Source of the DNA: Terriglobia bacterium
GTDB lineage: Bacteria > Acidobacteriota > Terriglobia > Bryobacterales > Bryobacteraceae
Length of the DNA: 64,000 nucleotides
Direction of reading: 5' to 3'
NCBI GenBank assembly: GCA_020073305.1
Contig: JAIQFK010000015.1
Location: 1-64,000, forward strand
Both the position numbers and the translations under genes were made by a program. The notes under the pieces were generated by a model that saw only the letters and a program-made list of their open reading frames with translations, searched no databases and was not told the DNA's origin. Below are positions 25,194-32,180 of this stretch, piece by piece. Numbering within the stretch: the stretch's first letter is position 1; every line of letters begins with the position of its first letter.

Positions 25194-26375
25194 GCCTGCT
25201 GCGCTACGAACAAGAATTGGTCGAGAGGGTCTGCGAGGAGTGGCCAGTATTTTCCGAGCTGCTGTGGCGCCGTGTAGCCCGTTTGTGAAATCGTAGCTCC
25301 ATAGCGTCCGACCAGGCTTGCACCAACGCCGCCCCCAACCGCTCCCACGCCGTTGCCGGCCCCTGATGTCAAACCCATTCCCGACACCTCAGGCACGGGA
25401 GTAGGAACTGAGACCGCCACCGTGGTGAACCCACCTTTGTAACCGCTGTTGTCGGCGCCGAGCGGTCCAGAAATGAAGCCCGAATAAACAGAACCTTGCG
25501 CAATCCCATTCCAGCCGAACTGCAGACCGCCGAACTCGAATAGGCTAGCCTGTCCTGAACTATAGTTGAATACTAGCTCCACACCCCCAGTCTGCCCTCC
25601 AATACCGCCAACTCCACCACTAGCGCCGAACGTGCGACCTTGGGGAAGGTTTGCACAAATCGCATTCTTGACCTTTTGCACAGGTCCCGTTGGCTTTCCG
25701 CCCCCACCACCTCCGCCCCCGCCACCACCGCCACTCGGATGGGGTCCACCGCTCCCGCCTGACGAACAGAGATACGGCAACCACTTACAGATCCAGCCCG
25801 GATCGCAGGGTGAAGCCGTGAGGGTATTAGTGGTTGGATCCCAAGTATCCGGGTCTCCGCACCCCAGCCCGCTCGGATCCGTCAGCACTGTCGGCGTGTC
25901 CCGCACGTACGGGTACCGGTTCCACGTCTGCGGGTCGGTGATATCCACCGCCGCTAAGCCCGCCGGATCGGGAGAAATCCAGCGGCCCTGCACCGGATGC
26001 AGCTCGCGCGCCGGGAAGTCCCACAGGTCGCTGGCGAGTGTGATGCGCTGGTTGGTGAAGTTCATCTGCGGCGATCCGCCGGATGCGTAGATGTAGCCAT
26101 AGGGCGACACGGCGGCAGAACCCAGGTACGTCCCATCCGGCGCCGTGGCCAGCCGCGTGCTGCCCAGCCAGTCGGCATGCCGGATGGCAAGGAACCCGCT
26201 GCTGGAATAACTCGCCTGGCTCTGGCCCGGCAGTTGAATCAATCCGCGTGAGAGCGTTTGCCCGTTCATGGCCGCCCGCCGCCAGCCCACCGGGTCCCAG
26301 ACCATCTGCGTGCTCGCGCCGCTTGAGGGTACTTGCTCCACCCGGCGGCCCAGGGCATCGTAGGTGCTCACGACA
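25184..26375 (-). pseudogene. Orphan Rhs C-terminus: partial core plus variable tip
   Basis: From 26375 leftward the frame gives Rhs core sequence (STYDALGRRVEQVPSSG, ADWLGSTRLATAPDGTYLGS, QGRWISPDPAGLAAVDITDP) ending at the core boundary RYPYVRDTPTVLTDPSGLG near 25870. The following 229 residues are the variable tip: a Cys/Trp segment (WICKWLPYLCSSGG), a run of twelve Gly, then a Gly/Ser-rich, weakly hydrophobic domain ending FVAQQACR. The 5' part of the gene is absent: homology starts abruptly at 26375 and no start codon or secretion region belongs to it. The tip toxin activity is not recognisable; its Gly-rich amphipathic look could suit membrane insertion. Confidence 0.7.
26146..26375. 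repeat. 230-bp perfect direct repeat, copy 1 (Rhs core)
   Basis: Identical, as far as I can read it, to 27127-27356 at an offset of 981 bp. It encodes the Rhs core segment from ADWLGSTRLA back to VVSTYDALGR. Both ends of the identity are abrupt. Confidence 0.93.
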
Positions 26376-26629
26376 TTGGCCCTCCTCGCTGTTATTCCGC
26401 AATGCCAAGTCCGTCCCCAGCTTGAGCAATGCGAGTTGGATGATCGAAAGGGACAGACCGGTGTGTCCACGGATCGGCATTCGCGAAGGAGTCACTTCAG
26501 GCTGTCCCCTTCGCTCCGAACGCAGCGCCGGAGCCGGAGCGGAGCCCTGCGCAGCGGAGCGGAGGCGGAGGCGCGGTCGCCGATGCGGCTGCTTGATCTA
26601 ACCAACTATGTCAGATCAAGTCTGAGCTA
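26376..26629. other. Non-coding stretch between Rhs fragment and DUF4288 gene
   Basis: About 250 bp holding a low-complexity GC-rich purine block (around 26520-26580, built from ggagc/cggag units) and two GGGACAG-like pieces (ggctgtcccc near 26492, gggacagacc near 26450). No gene is supportable. It marks the junction where the second Rhs core copy was joined. Confidence 0.4.
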
Positions 26630-27073
26630 TTACAGTTTAGGCTCTTGCTCGATCAGTCTGATGGCGTCGTTCAAAACGTCCTTTGAACTATAATTGGGGC
26701 AATCGATTGCGTCGTCCCGGTCCCGAAATAAATCCAGTTCTTCCTTAGGACGGACCCATTTGAGAATCTCCTCTTCTCCGACAGAAATTCTTCTTTCATA
26801 GAGTAATTCGGCACCATCCTCCAGATCATCGTGGATGACATTCAGATAACTTACACCTCGAAAATGTGACGTCACGTTCTTGCCATCTGGATTCAAATAT
26901 GAACTTTCTGATTGACTCCCTATCTCCAAACATCGTGCATAAGCTGCCTCCGGAGAGTCTGCGTGAATCAACAGAAGGTTCTTATGAACAACATTCCTAT
27001 TGTCGTCCTCAATACAGATTTCCTCGATGATCTCCGCTATGTACCATTGAGCGCCCTGCGGGATATAGACCAC
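26630..27073 (-). CDS. DUF4288-like protein, candidate Rhs immunity protein
   Basis: A 147-residue acidic protein, WYIAEIIEEICIEDDNRNVV, then NLLLIHADSPEAAYARCLEI and FRGVSYLNVIHDDLEDGAEL. This matches my memory of DUF4288, a small alpha/beta family often found near polymorphic-toxin loci. It lies 33 bp downstream of a broken Rhs core fragment whose tip is missing, so it may be the surviving immunity gene of a deleted tip. Its A/T-richer composition contrasts with core genes. Confidence 0.62.
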   Translation of the reverse strand: MVYIPQGAQWYIAEIIEEICIEDDNRNVVHKNLLLIHADSPEAAYARCLEIGSQSESSYLNPDGKNVTSHFRGVSYLNVIHDDLEDGAELLYERRISVGEEEILKWVRPKEELDLFRDRDDAIDCPNYSSKDVLNDAIRLIEQEPKL

Positions 27074-27106
27074 AGCATCTCCTTCAAAATTGACGGTAAA
27101 ATCTTA

Positions 27107-27520
27107 TTACATTCCTCGTGATCGCCTGGCCAGCCGCGTGCTGCCCAGCCAGTCGGCATGCCGGATGGCAAGGAACCCGCTGCTGGAATAACTCGCCTGG
27201 CTCTGGCCCGGCAGTTGAATCAATCCGCGTGAGAGCGTTTGCCCGTTCATGGCCGCCCGCCGCCAGCCCACCGGGTCCCAGACCATCTGCGTGCTCGCGC
27301 CGCTTGAGGGTACTTGCTCCACCCGGCGGCCCAGGGCATCGTAGGTGCTCACGACAGTCCCATTATCCAACGACGCCAGGTTGCCGTCGGCATCCCACTG
27401 GTAGTCGTGAAAACCATCATACGTGAGCTGGCCGTTGGCATCGTAGGTGGGCGTGGCCGCGGGAAGCGTAGCGAACTGGTTGGTAGCGGTGTTGTAGGTC
27501 GGCTGGAACGAAGCCAGATT
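27107..27520 (-). pseudogene. Rhs core fragment lacking a tip
   Basis: Rhs YD-repeat sequence (NLASFQPTYNTATNQFATLP, YDANGQLTYDGFHDYQWDAD, GNLASLDNGTVVSTYDALG) runs from about 27520 to ADWLGSTRLA and then breaks into unrelated sequence, stopping at 27107. It includes 27127-27356, the perfect duplicate of the core part of the 25184-26375 fragment, plus about 160 bp of additional upstream core. No 5' end exists in the window, so it cannot make a full Rhs protein. Confidence 0.75.
27127..27356. repeat. 230-bp perfect direct repeat, copy 2 (Rhs core)
   Basis: Duplicate of 26146-26375. The complete identity suggests recent duplication or continuing gene conversion between the two Rhs fragments. 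Confidence 0.93.
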
Positions 27521-27534
27521 CTCAGAAACCGCGT

Positions 27535-27558
27535 TTGAGTGTACTCTCCCGAGTTTCC
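27535..27558. repeat. GGGACAG-family half element, left of 92-aa membrane gene
   Basis: ttgagtgtactctcccgag followed by tttcc resembles the right arm at 24795-24811 with one visible change. With 27874-27895 it forms an imperfect inverted pair around the gene at 27571-27849. Confidence 0.65.
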
Positions 27559-27570
27559 TAGTTAAGTCCA

Positions 27571-27849
27571 TCAAAGAATTCGCAGAACCTTTAGCAAGAG
27601 ATAGAGGCTGCCTAGGCCAAACATAAACAAGATGTAGCCAGCTATTCGGCCGCCTAACCCCTGAATACTTTGTCCCCATTCGGCGCTTCTTGCGTAATAA
27701 TCGCCAATGGCTATTCGCCGGTAGATTCGAACGAATGCAGCAGGACTGATCGCCAAGAGTGCTCCTGCACAAATCATGGTTACTGCTGCAAGTGTAAGGC
27801 AAACGATAAGTCCTATCGGCGGCATTGCCGTTCTCAGAAAGCTCGACAC
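27571..27849 (-). CDS. Small membrane protein of unknown function
   Basis: A 92-residue protein with hydrophobic segments at about 10-34 (IGLIVCLTLAAVTMICAGAL) and about 68-90 (GGRIAGYILFMFGLGSLYLL). No family recognised. It stands upstream of the Rhs core fragments in the same direction and is enclosed by inverted GGGACAG-type half elements, like the gene at 614-985. It may be a third orphan immunity gene, but that rests on position only. Confidence 0.5.
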   Translation of the reverse strand: MSSFLRTAMPPIGLIVCLTLAAVTMICAGALLAISPAAFVRIYRRIAIGDYYARSAEWGQSIQGLGGRIAGYILFMFGLGSLYLLLKVLRIL

Positions 27850-27873
27850 CAGGAATAAGTTACTGCACCGGTC

Positions 27874-27895
27874 GTTTCGGGGACAGTTTACTCAA
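27874..27895. repeat. GGGACAG-family half element, right of 92-aa membrane gene
   Basis: gtttcggggacagtttactc followed by aa; its reverse complement begins ttgagtaaactgtccccg, matching the left element in inverted orientation with a few differences. Confidence 0.65.
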
Positions 27896-28003
27896 TCACC
27901 ATTGCGCCTCACCGATCGCGATTGCGCAACCGCTACGACACTAGGGTTCGTTCTGCCATGCGGAGGCGGATCAGTTCTCGTAGGCGCTGAACCTGAGACG
28001 CTC

Positions 28004-29653
28004 TCACTGCGCGGTTTGCGCCGCCCGACTGTGCAGCAGCTCCGGGACCCACGTCCACGGCCGCAACACCACGCGCGCACCCATGCGGGAGGCGAACGTC
28101 ATAGCGCTCCAGTCGAGCGCCATCCAGTCGCTGGGCGAAAGCAGTGAGAACAAGGCCGTGCAGGTTGCCGCCCAGTGCTCGAGCGCATAGCGCGTGATCG
28201 CAGAGTCCATGCGAATGCTGGATCCCGCGATATCTTCTAACACGCCATCCAGCGTGAACGAGGCCTTGCGGAACATGAGCAATGCGGCTGGAAACCGTAC
28301 TCCCTCCATGGCAATCTCATCCAGCAGACGCATCGCGCCCATGGCGGCCGGCACCTCAAACAGGGGCAGCGCGTCCAGAAAGCGCTTGACGTGCTCGCGC
28401 ACAATGCGTGTTTGCTCTTGATCCTCAGCGGCGTGACGCTGGCGCAGACGCTCTACCGCCCCGCATGCGCCATCGACATCTCGCAAAATCATCATGAGCA
28501 CAAGCATCAGTACGTTTTTGCGTTGCGCGCGGGTGAGGTGTTCGGTCAGAGCCCAGTCCAGGATCACCAGCTCTCCGCGCCGCTTGTCGTAGAGCAGATT
28601 GCCCGCATGCGGATCCGCATGAAAAACGGCGTCCTTGTCCCGGGTCAGCGCGGGGATGGCGATGAGGACCTCGGCCAGTCGCTCCGCAACGGAGGCACGG
28701 TCCGTGTCCGCCCGGCCCAGGGCCTCGGTGACTTTCACCCCGCTCTCCTGGGTCAGGGCCGTGATGATGTCGGTGGAGAGCGGCTCAATCAGCCGTGGCA
28801 CGCGAACTCCCGGGACGGAGCGATACATCTGTAGCGCGTTTAGCAGCGTCGTCTGTTCCCCGCGGAAGTCCACTTCGCGCTCCAGCAGAAGCCGGATTTC
28901 GGTAAGCGTCTCGGCCAAGCCGCCTAAACGCACACCACCAGCCCGGTGCTTGCGCGCCAGATATCCGGCGAGGTGCTGAAGGATCTTCATGTCCTCCGCA
29001 TAACAGCTCGGGATGTAGGGCTTCAAAACCTTGAACACGCCGCGCTCGCGCCGCCCGCTTTCCGGGTTGCGCCAGGTGAAACGCACCACCGCACTGACGC
29101 TGGCCTCGCAGAGGATAGCTGAGTCAATCTCGACGGCGTACTTGGCAAGTTGCGGCCGCAACTGTTGGACGATGATCGCGCGAATCTCGTTGATGCTCAC
29201 GTCCGAGATCCCGTTCTCTAACTCGGAGAGGGCTCGCCGCACCCGCGGATCGAGCTTGCGGTTGCGCGCCAGCACCTGGCCGATCTTCTGCAGCCCGGGC
29301 ACTTTCGCAATGAATCGCAGCAGCCGCGCTTCTGGAGGCGTATCCGCCGCCAGTTCCATCTGCTCCACGACTTTGGGGGCCAGGCGGTTGGCGGCAAGCC
29401 GGGATACCACGAACCCCATCGCGTCCCGCACCAAAGGCCGCCACCGGCGGTACTCCTCGGGAACCAGCAGATCCACCGGCACCATGCGCACGGTCCACTT
29501 TCCCAGCTCGTCGCGCCAGAACTTGCCGGCCGCGCTGCCGAGTGCGGCTTCGATGGCGCTGATCCGCGCGGCTGTGGTTTTGTAACCGTGCAGAAACGGT
29601 CCCAAAGCCTCCTGCAGCTCATCCGTCTCGATCTTTATTCGGTGGTGCTCCAC
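28004..29653 (-). CDS. UbiB/ABC1 (aarF)-family atypical kinase
   Basis: A 549-residue protein-kinase-like ATPase. It has the family's KxGQ region (LQKIGQVLARNRKLDPR), a nucleotide loop equivalent (EASVSAVVRFTW in place of the Ala-rich AAASIxQVH), Lys in GVFKVLKPYI, the catalytic FHADPHAGNLLYD and the metal motif as ILDWALTEHL where most members have IDFG. These substitutions make it a divergent member. UbiB-family ATPases act in lipid and quinone handling at membranes. The GTG at 29651-29653 is chosen because AGGAGG is four bases upstream; the frame is open 39 codons further. It starts 20 bp after the hydrolase gene ends, suggesting one operon. Confidence 0.82.
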   Translation of the reverse strand: MEHHRIKIETDELQEALGPFLHGYKTTAARISAIEAALGSAAGKFWRDELGKWTVRMVPVDLLVPEEYRRWRPLVRDAMGFVVSRLAANRLAPKVVEQMELAADTPPEARLLRFIAKVPGLQKIGQVLARNRKLDPRVRRALSELENGISDVSINEIRAIIVQQLRPQLAKYAVEIDSAILCEASVSAVVRFTWRNPESGRRERGVFKVLKPYIPSCYAEDMKILQHLAGYLARKHRAGGVRLGGLAETLTEIRLLLEREVDFRGEQTTLLNALQMYRSVPGVRVPRLIEPLSTDIITALTQESGVKVTEALGRADTDRASVAERLAEVLIAIPALTRDKDAVFHADPHAGNLLYDKRRGELVILDWALTEHLTRAQRKNVLMLVLMMILRDVDGACGAVERLRQRHAAEDQEQTRIVREHVKRFLDALPLFEVPAAMGAMRLLDEIAMEGVRFPAALLMFRKASFTLDGVLEDIAGSSIRMDSAITRYALEHWAATCTALFSLLSPSDWMALDWSAMTFASRMGARVVLRPWTWVPELLHSRAAQTAQ

Positions 29654-29672
29654 GGTACCTCCTGCCGGAGGG

Positions 29673-30434
29673 TTACTGCCCGGCCAAACGGCGGGCGACA
29701 AGACTATAGACAATGGGGCTGAATACGAGGCCGATGTGTGTGGCGGAGACTTCAAAATCCACGCTCTCATCGCCCGTCTGGCAAACCTTCCAATCCAGAA
29801 TGCCGTCTGTCTTGGTGTAGATGGCGGTCTCCCGCACGGATCTGGGAAACTGCCCCTTCAGCGATTCGAGGAACCTGCACGTGCACGAGCCGGTGTAGCA
29901 GTCCGGTAGCACCTTCTTGCCGTTCCTTTCCAGGATCTGCTTCCTCACCAGTTCGGCGGTGTTGAGGATGGCAGAGTGGGCAATAACACCCCGCAGCGGC
30001 GCACCCAACGTGATCACCGAAGCGATGCGATCGGGCTTCTGTGATGCGAACGAACGGGCGATCGTACCCCCCAAACTGTGGCCAATCAGGTGGATCTTTC
30101 TGCCGGTGGATTCGTAGGCCTTTTGGATGGCCTCATCCAAGCGCTGCCGGATCAACAGATTCGGGCACTCCGCGTTTAGGCCAATGCCGGAGTAATAGGT
30201 TTCGTAGCCGATCCGGCGAAGCCAGGTGCGGAATTCACCCAAGTAGAAATCCGTGCCCAGAAAGCCCGGAACCACCACCACGCCCGACCCATCCCCGCGG
30301 GGAACGCCGTGCCCCCAGTAAACCGGTGAAATCCGGAGGAAAGCCATCTCAACACCGACCAGCAGCTCCTGCCAGATCGGCAACGGCACGGCTTCATACT
30401 CCTCTTGCATTACGAGGCGGCGACGTGGCCTCAT
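29673..30434 (-). CDS. Alpha/beta hydrolase (lipase/acyltransferase-like)
   Basis: A 253-residue protein with nucleophile elbow GHSLGG (Ser 120), the preceding strand RKIHLI, an oxyanion region VVVVPGFLGTD, and a late His in VSATHIGLV that could complete the triad. Four Cys cluster near residues 187-195 (DCYTGSCTCRF), unusual for a cytosolic enzyme. There is no signal peptide. It starts the unit that continues with the UbiB-like kinase. An A-tract followed by TATATA upstream (30470-30495) looks like its promoter. In-frame ATG at 30410 is an alternative start. Lipid ester substrate is likely but unproved. Confidence 0.75.
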   Translation of the reverse strand: MRPRRRLVMQEEYEAVPLPIWQELLVGVEMAFLRISPVYWGHGVPRGDGSGVVVVPGFLGTDFYLGEFRTWLRRIGYETYYSGIGLNAECPNLLIRQRLDEAIQKAYESTGRKIHLIGHSLGGTIARSFASQKPDRIASVITLGAPLRGVIAHSAILNTAELVRKQILERNGKKVLPDCYTGSCTCRFLESLKGQFPRSVRETAIYTKTDGILDWKVCQTGDESVDFEVSATHIGLVFSPIVYSLVARRLAGQ

Positions 30435-30588
30435 TCTTGTCCAGTTTACCCAACGCCACCTCTGTTACAAATATATAAACCCCTTTTTTTTGAGAGTACT
30501 AGAACTCACCGGCCGCCGCCAGCCCTCGCCGCCGAAGCGGAAAGGGCCGGCGCGGGGGAGTGCGGCCGGATGCCCGTGTTTCGGCGCG

Positions 30589-31473
30589 CTATTTCTTGCG
30601 CCTCGGGCGAGTCGCCTTTGGAGCCCCGTTCTTGGCCGTTGCTTTCATCGGCTTCATGGCGAGGTCCATCAGAGCTTTCTGAGCCGTCACCACATTGTGA
30701 ACGCTCTTTTGCGTCACTTCGGCGAAAGAGGTAGTCGGTTCCGCGTGGGTTGCGGCAGGCTCGGGCTTGCTGGCCTCCTCCAACTGATGGATGGCCAGGT
30801 TCAGGAGCTTTTTCTGTGCATCGATATATTTCTCAACGCCTTCCCGCGCCATCTCGGTCAGGACCTTCGTCCGGGCCCGGGTGGGCTTGTGCCCCTCCTT
30901 GACGTTCTTGGTGGCGGCGGTCACCTCTTCGGCAGCCAAGTCGAGGAACTTCTTCTCGGTTTCGATGAAACCTTCAATTCCCTGCCGCGCCAGTTCAGCG
31001 GCGCTCTTGCCGGCCGCTGTCAATCCGTTGCCCTCTTTGTAAGATTCGGCGACGGTGTGGGTTTGCTCGGCAGCCGCATCCAGCAGATTCTTCTGCATGT
31101 GGATGAGCGTGTCCACCCTGTGCCGTACCACGTCGACCATGGCAGCAGCGGGCACGGGAAGGCGCAGGCCCTCCTTGACTCCATCCACCATCAGGGCGGC
31201 CTCGCCGGACGCTAAGTCCAGCAGAATCTTCCCCGCGGAGGTGAAGTTTTCGATGCCCTTGTCGGCAACTTTGGCGATCATAAGGTCCGGCCGGAAAGTA
31301 GGCTGGCTTAGACGTTCGCGGATGACTCCGACAGCCAGCGCATTTTGGTGAGCCGTAAGATCCAGCAAGATCTTTTGTGCGGCGACGAAACTTTCAATCC
31401 CTTGTCGAGCCCAACCCGCCAGCCGGCCTGCCGGCGAGAGGTCTCGAGAAGTGGCTTGTTCTGTAGCAGGCAT
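30589..31473 (-). CDS. Phasin-like protein with six internal repeats
   Basis: A 294-residue, Ala/Lys-rich, wholly helical protein. A unit of roughly 40-55 residues recurs six times, each with the core Q/K-G-I/V-E-x-F-x-x-A-Q-K-x-L-L-D-L: QGIESFVAAQKILLDLTA, KGIENFTSAGKILLDLAS, HRVDTLIHMQKNLLDAAA, QGIEGFIETEKKFLDLAA, EGVEKYIDAQKKLLNLAI, KSVHNVVTAQKALMDLAM. Phasins are normally single-unit (about 110-190 residues), so this is an internally multiplied version. The tail is basic (ATRPRRKK). Phasins coat polyester granules and lipid droplets. It is divergent from phaR, with a PhaR-type palindrome between them. ATG 31473 is chosen over 31488 because the protein-like sequence starts there. Confidence 0.75.
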   Translation of the reverse strand: MPATEQATSRDLSPAGRLAGWARQGIESFVAAQKILLDLTAHQNALAVGVIRERLSQPTFRPDLMIAKVADKGIENFTSAGKILLDLASGEAALMVDGVKEGLRLPVPAAAMVDVVRHRVDTLIHMQKNLLDAAAEQTHTVAESYKEGNGLTAAGKSAAELARQGIEGFIETEKKFLDLAAEEVTAATKNVKEGHKPTRARTKVLTEMAREGVEKYIDAQKKLLNLAIHQLEEASKPEPAATHAEPTTSFAEVTQKSVHNVVTAQKALMDLAMKPMKATAKNGAPKATRPRRKK

Positions 31474-31498
31474 GTTTACTCTCCTCAATCCTTGCGGT

Positions 31499-31515
31499 AT
31501 ACTGCAGTGCAGTAT
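31499..31515. promoter_or_regulatory. Palindrome resembling a PhaR binding site
   Basis: atactgcagtgcagtat is a perfect 17-bp palindrome around a central g. Its core ctgcagtgcag fits CTGC-N3-GCAG, the TGC-rich motif I recall for PhaR/AniA regulators. It lies between the divergent phasin-like gene (start 31473) and phaR (start 31589), about 25 bp upstream of the phasin start. Confidence 0.7.
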
Positions 31516-31588
31516 CCGAAATGAGTATACGGCTCCTGTTTCAGGCTGTCAAGGTAAATCAGATCTGATTCTCTGTACGGGAGAACAC

Positions 31589-32158
31589 ATGAGCAAGCCC
31601 AGTGTTGTCATCAAAAAATACGGGGACCGGCGCTTGTACGATTCGAGCGCCAGCCGTTATGTGAAGCTCGAGGACATTGCGAAAATGATCCGCGACGGGA
31701 TCGACGTGCAGGTGGTGGACGCCCGCACCGGAAACGATTTGACCTCCATGGTCTTGACCCAGATCGTTATGGAGAATGCCCGCGATCAGGAGACCGCGCT
31801 GCCGCTGCAACTCCTGCGCCAGCTGGTCACGGCGTCCGACCAGGCCACGCATGATTTTCTCTCGTGGTATCTGAACAGCACGTTCGATCTGTATCAGAAG
31901 GCTCAACAGGCTGCCGCGACAGGTTCGGAGAAACTTCGCACGGGAATTTCCGAGGCCAAGAGCGCGGTAACCAGCCCGCTCGAATACGTGCGCAACCTGC
32001 TGGGGAGCCGGCCGTGGCCGCCCACGCCGGCGCAGGCGCCGACGCCGGACACGAGCGAAACCGAAACACTTCGCCGCCGCATCGAAGAACTGGAGGCGCG
32101 CCTGGCCCAGCCGGCGAAACCTGCGCGCCGCGAAGCCAAGCGGAAGCGCAAGGCGTGA
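31589..32158 (+). CDS. phaR: PHA accumulation regulator (PhaR/PhbR)
   Basis: A 189-residue protein. The N-terminal DNA-binding domain is unmistakable: VIKKYGDRRLYDSSASRYVK, LEDIAKMIRDGIDVQVVDAR, TGNDLTSMVLTQIVMENA. The PHB_acc domain follows (LPLQLLRQLVTASDQATHDF, YLNSTFDLYQKAQQAA), then a Pro-rich linker and a helical, basic tail (RRRIEELEARLAQP). PhaR represses phasin genes and is released on binding to nascent polyester. Start ATG 31589 follows ACGGGAGAACAC, with GGGAG seven bases before. No PHA synthase gene is visible in the window. Confidence 0.9.
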   Translation: MSKPSVVIKKYGDRRLYDSSASRYVKLEDIAKMIRDGIDVQVVDARTGNDLTSMVLTQIVMENARDQETALPLQLLRQLVTASDQATHDFLSWYLNSTFDLYQKAQQAAATGSEKLRTGISEAKSAVTSPLEYVRNLLGSRPWPPTPAQAPTPDTSETETLRRRIEELEARLAQPAKPARREAKRKRKA

Positions 32159-32180
32159 TTCGAAAATCCGTCCCGATTCC

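Noticed and set aside
25566-26090. Proline-rich plus-strand frame (run of prolines)
   Set aside because: Antisense of the polyglycine linker in the Rhs tip.
26376-26629. Possible insertion-sequence fragment between the Rhs pieces
   Set aside because: Reading frames give no transposase motif and no terminal inverted repeat is visible; only low-complexity GC-rich sequence.
30470-30500. Poly-T run as a terminator of the phasin-like gene
   Set aside because: In the transcribed (minus) direction the run is A, and no GC hairpin precedes it; it better suits an A-tract upstream of the hydrolase promoter.
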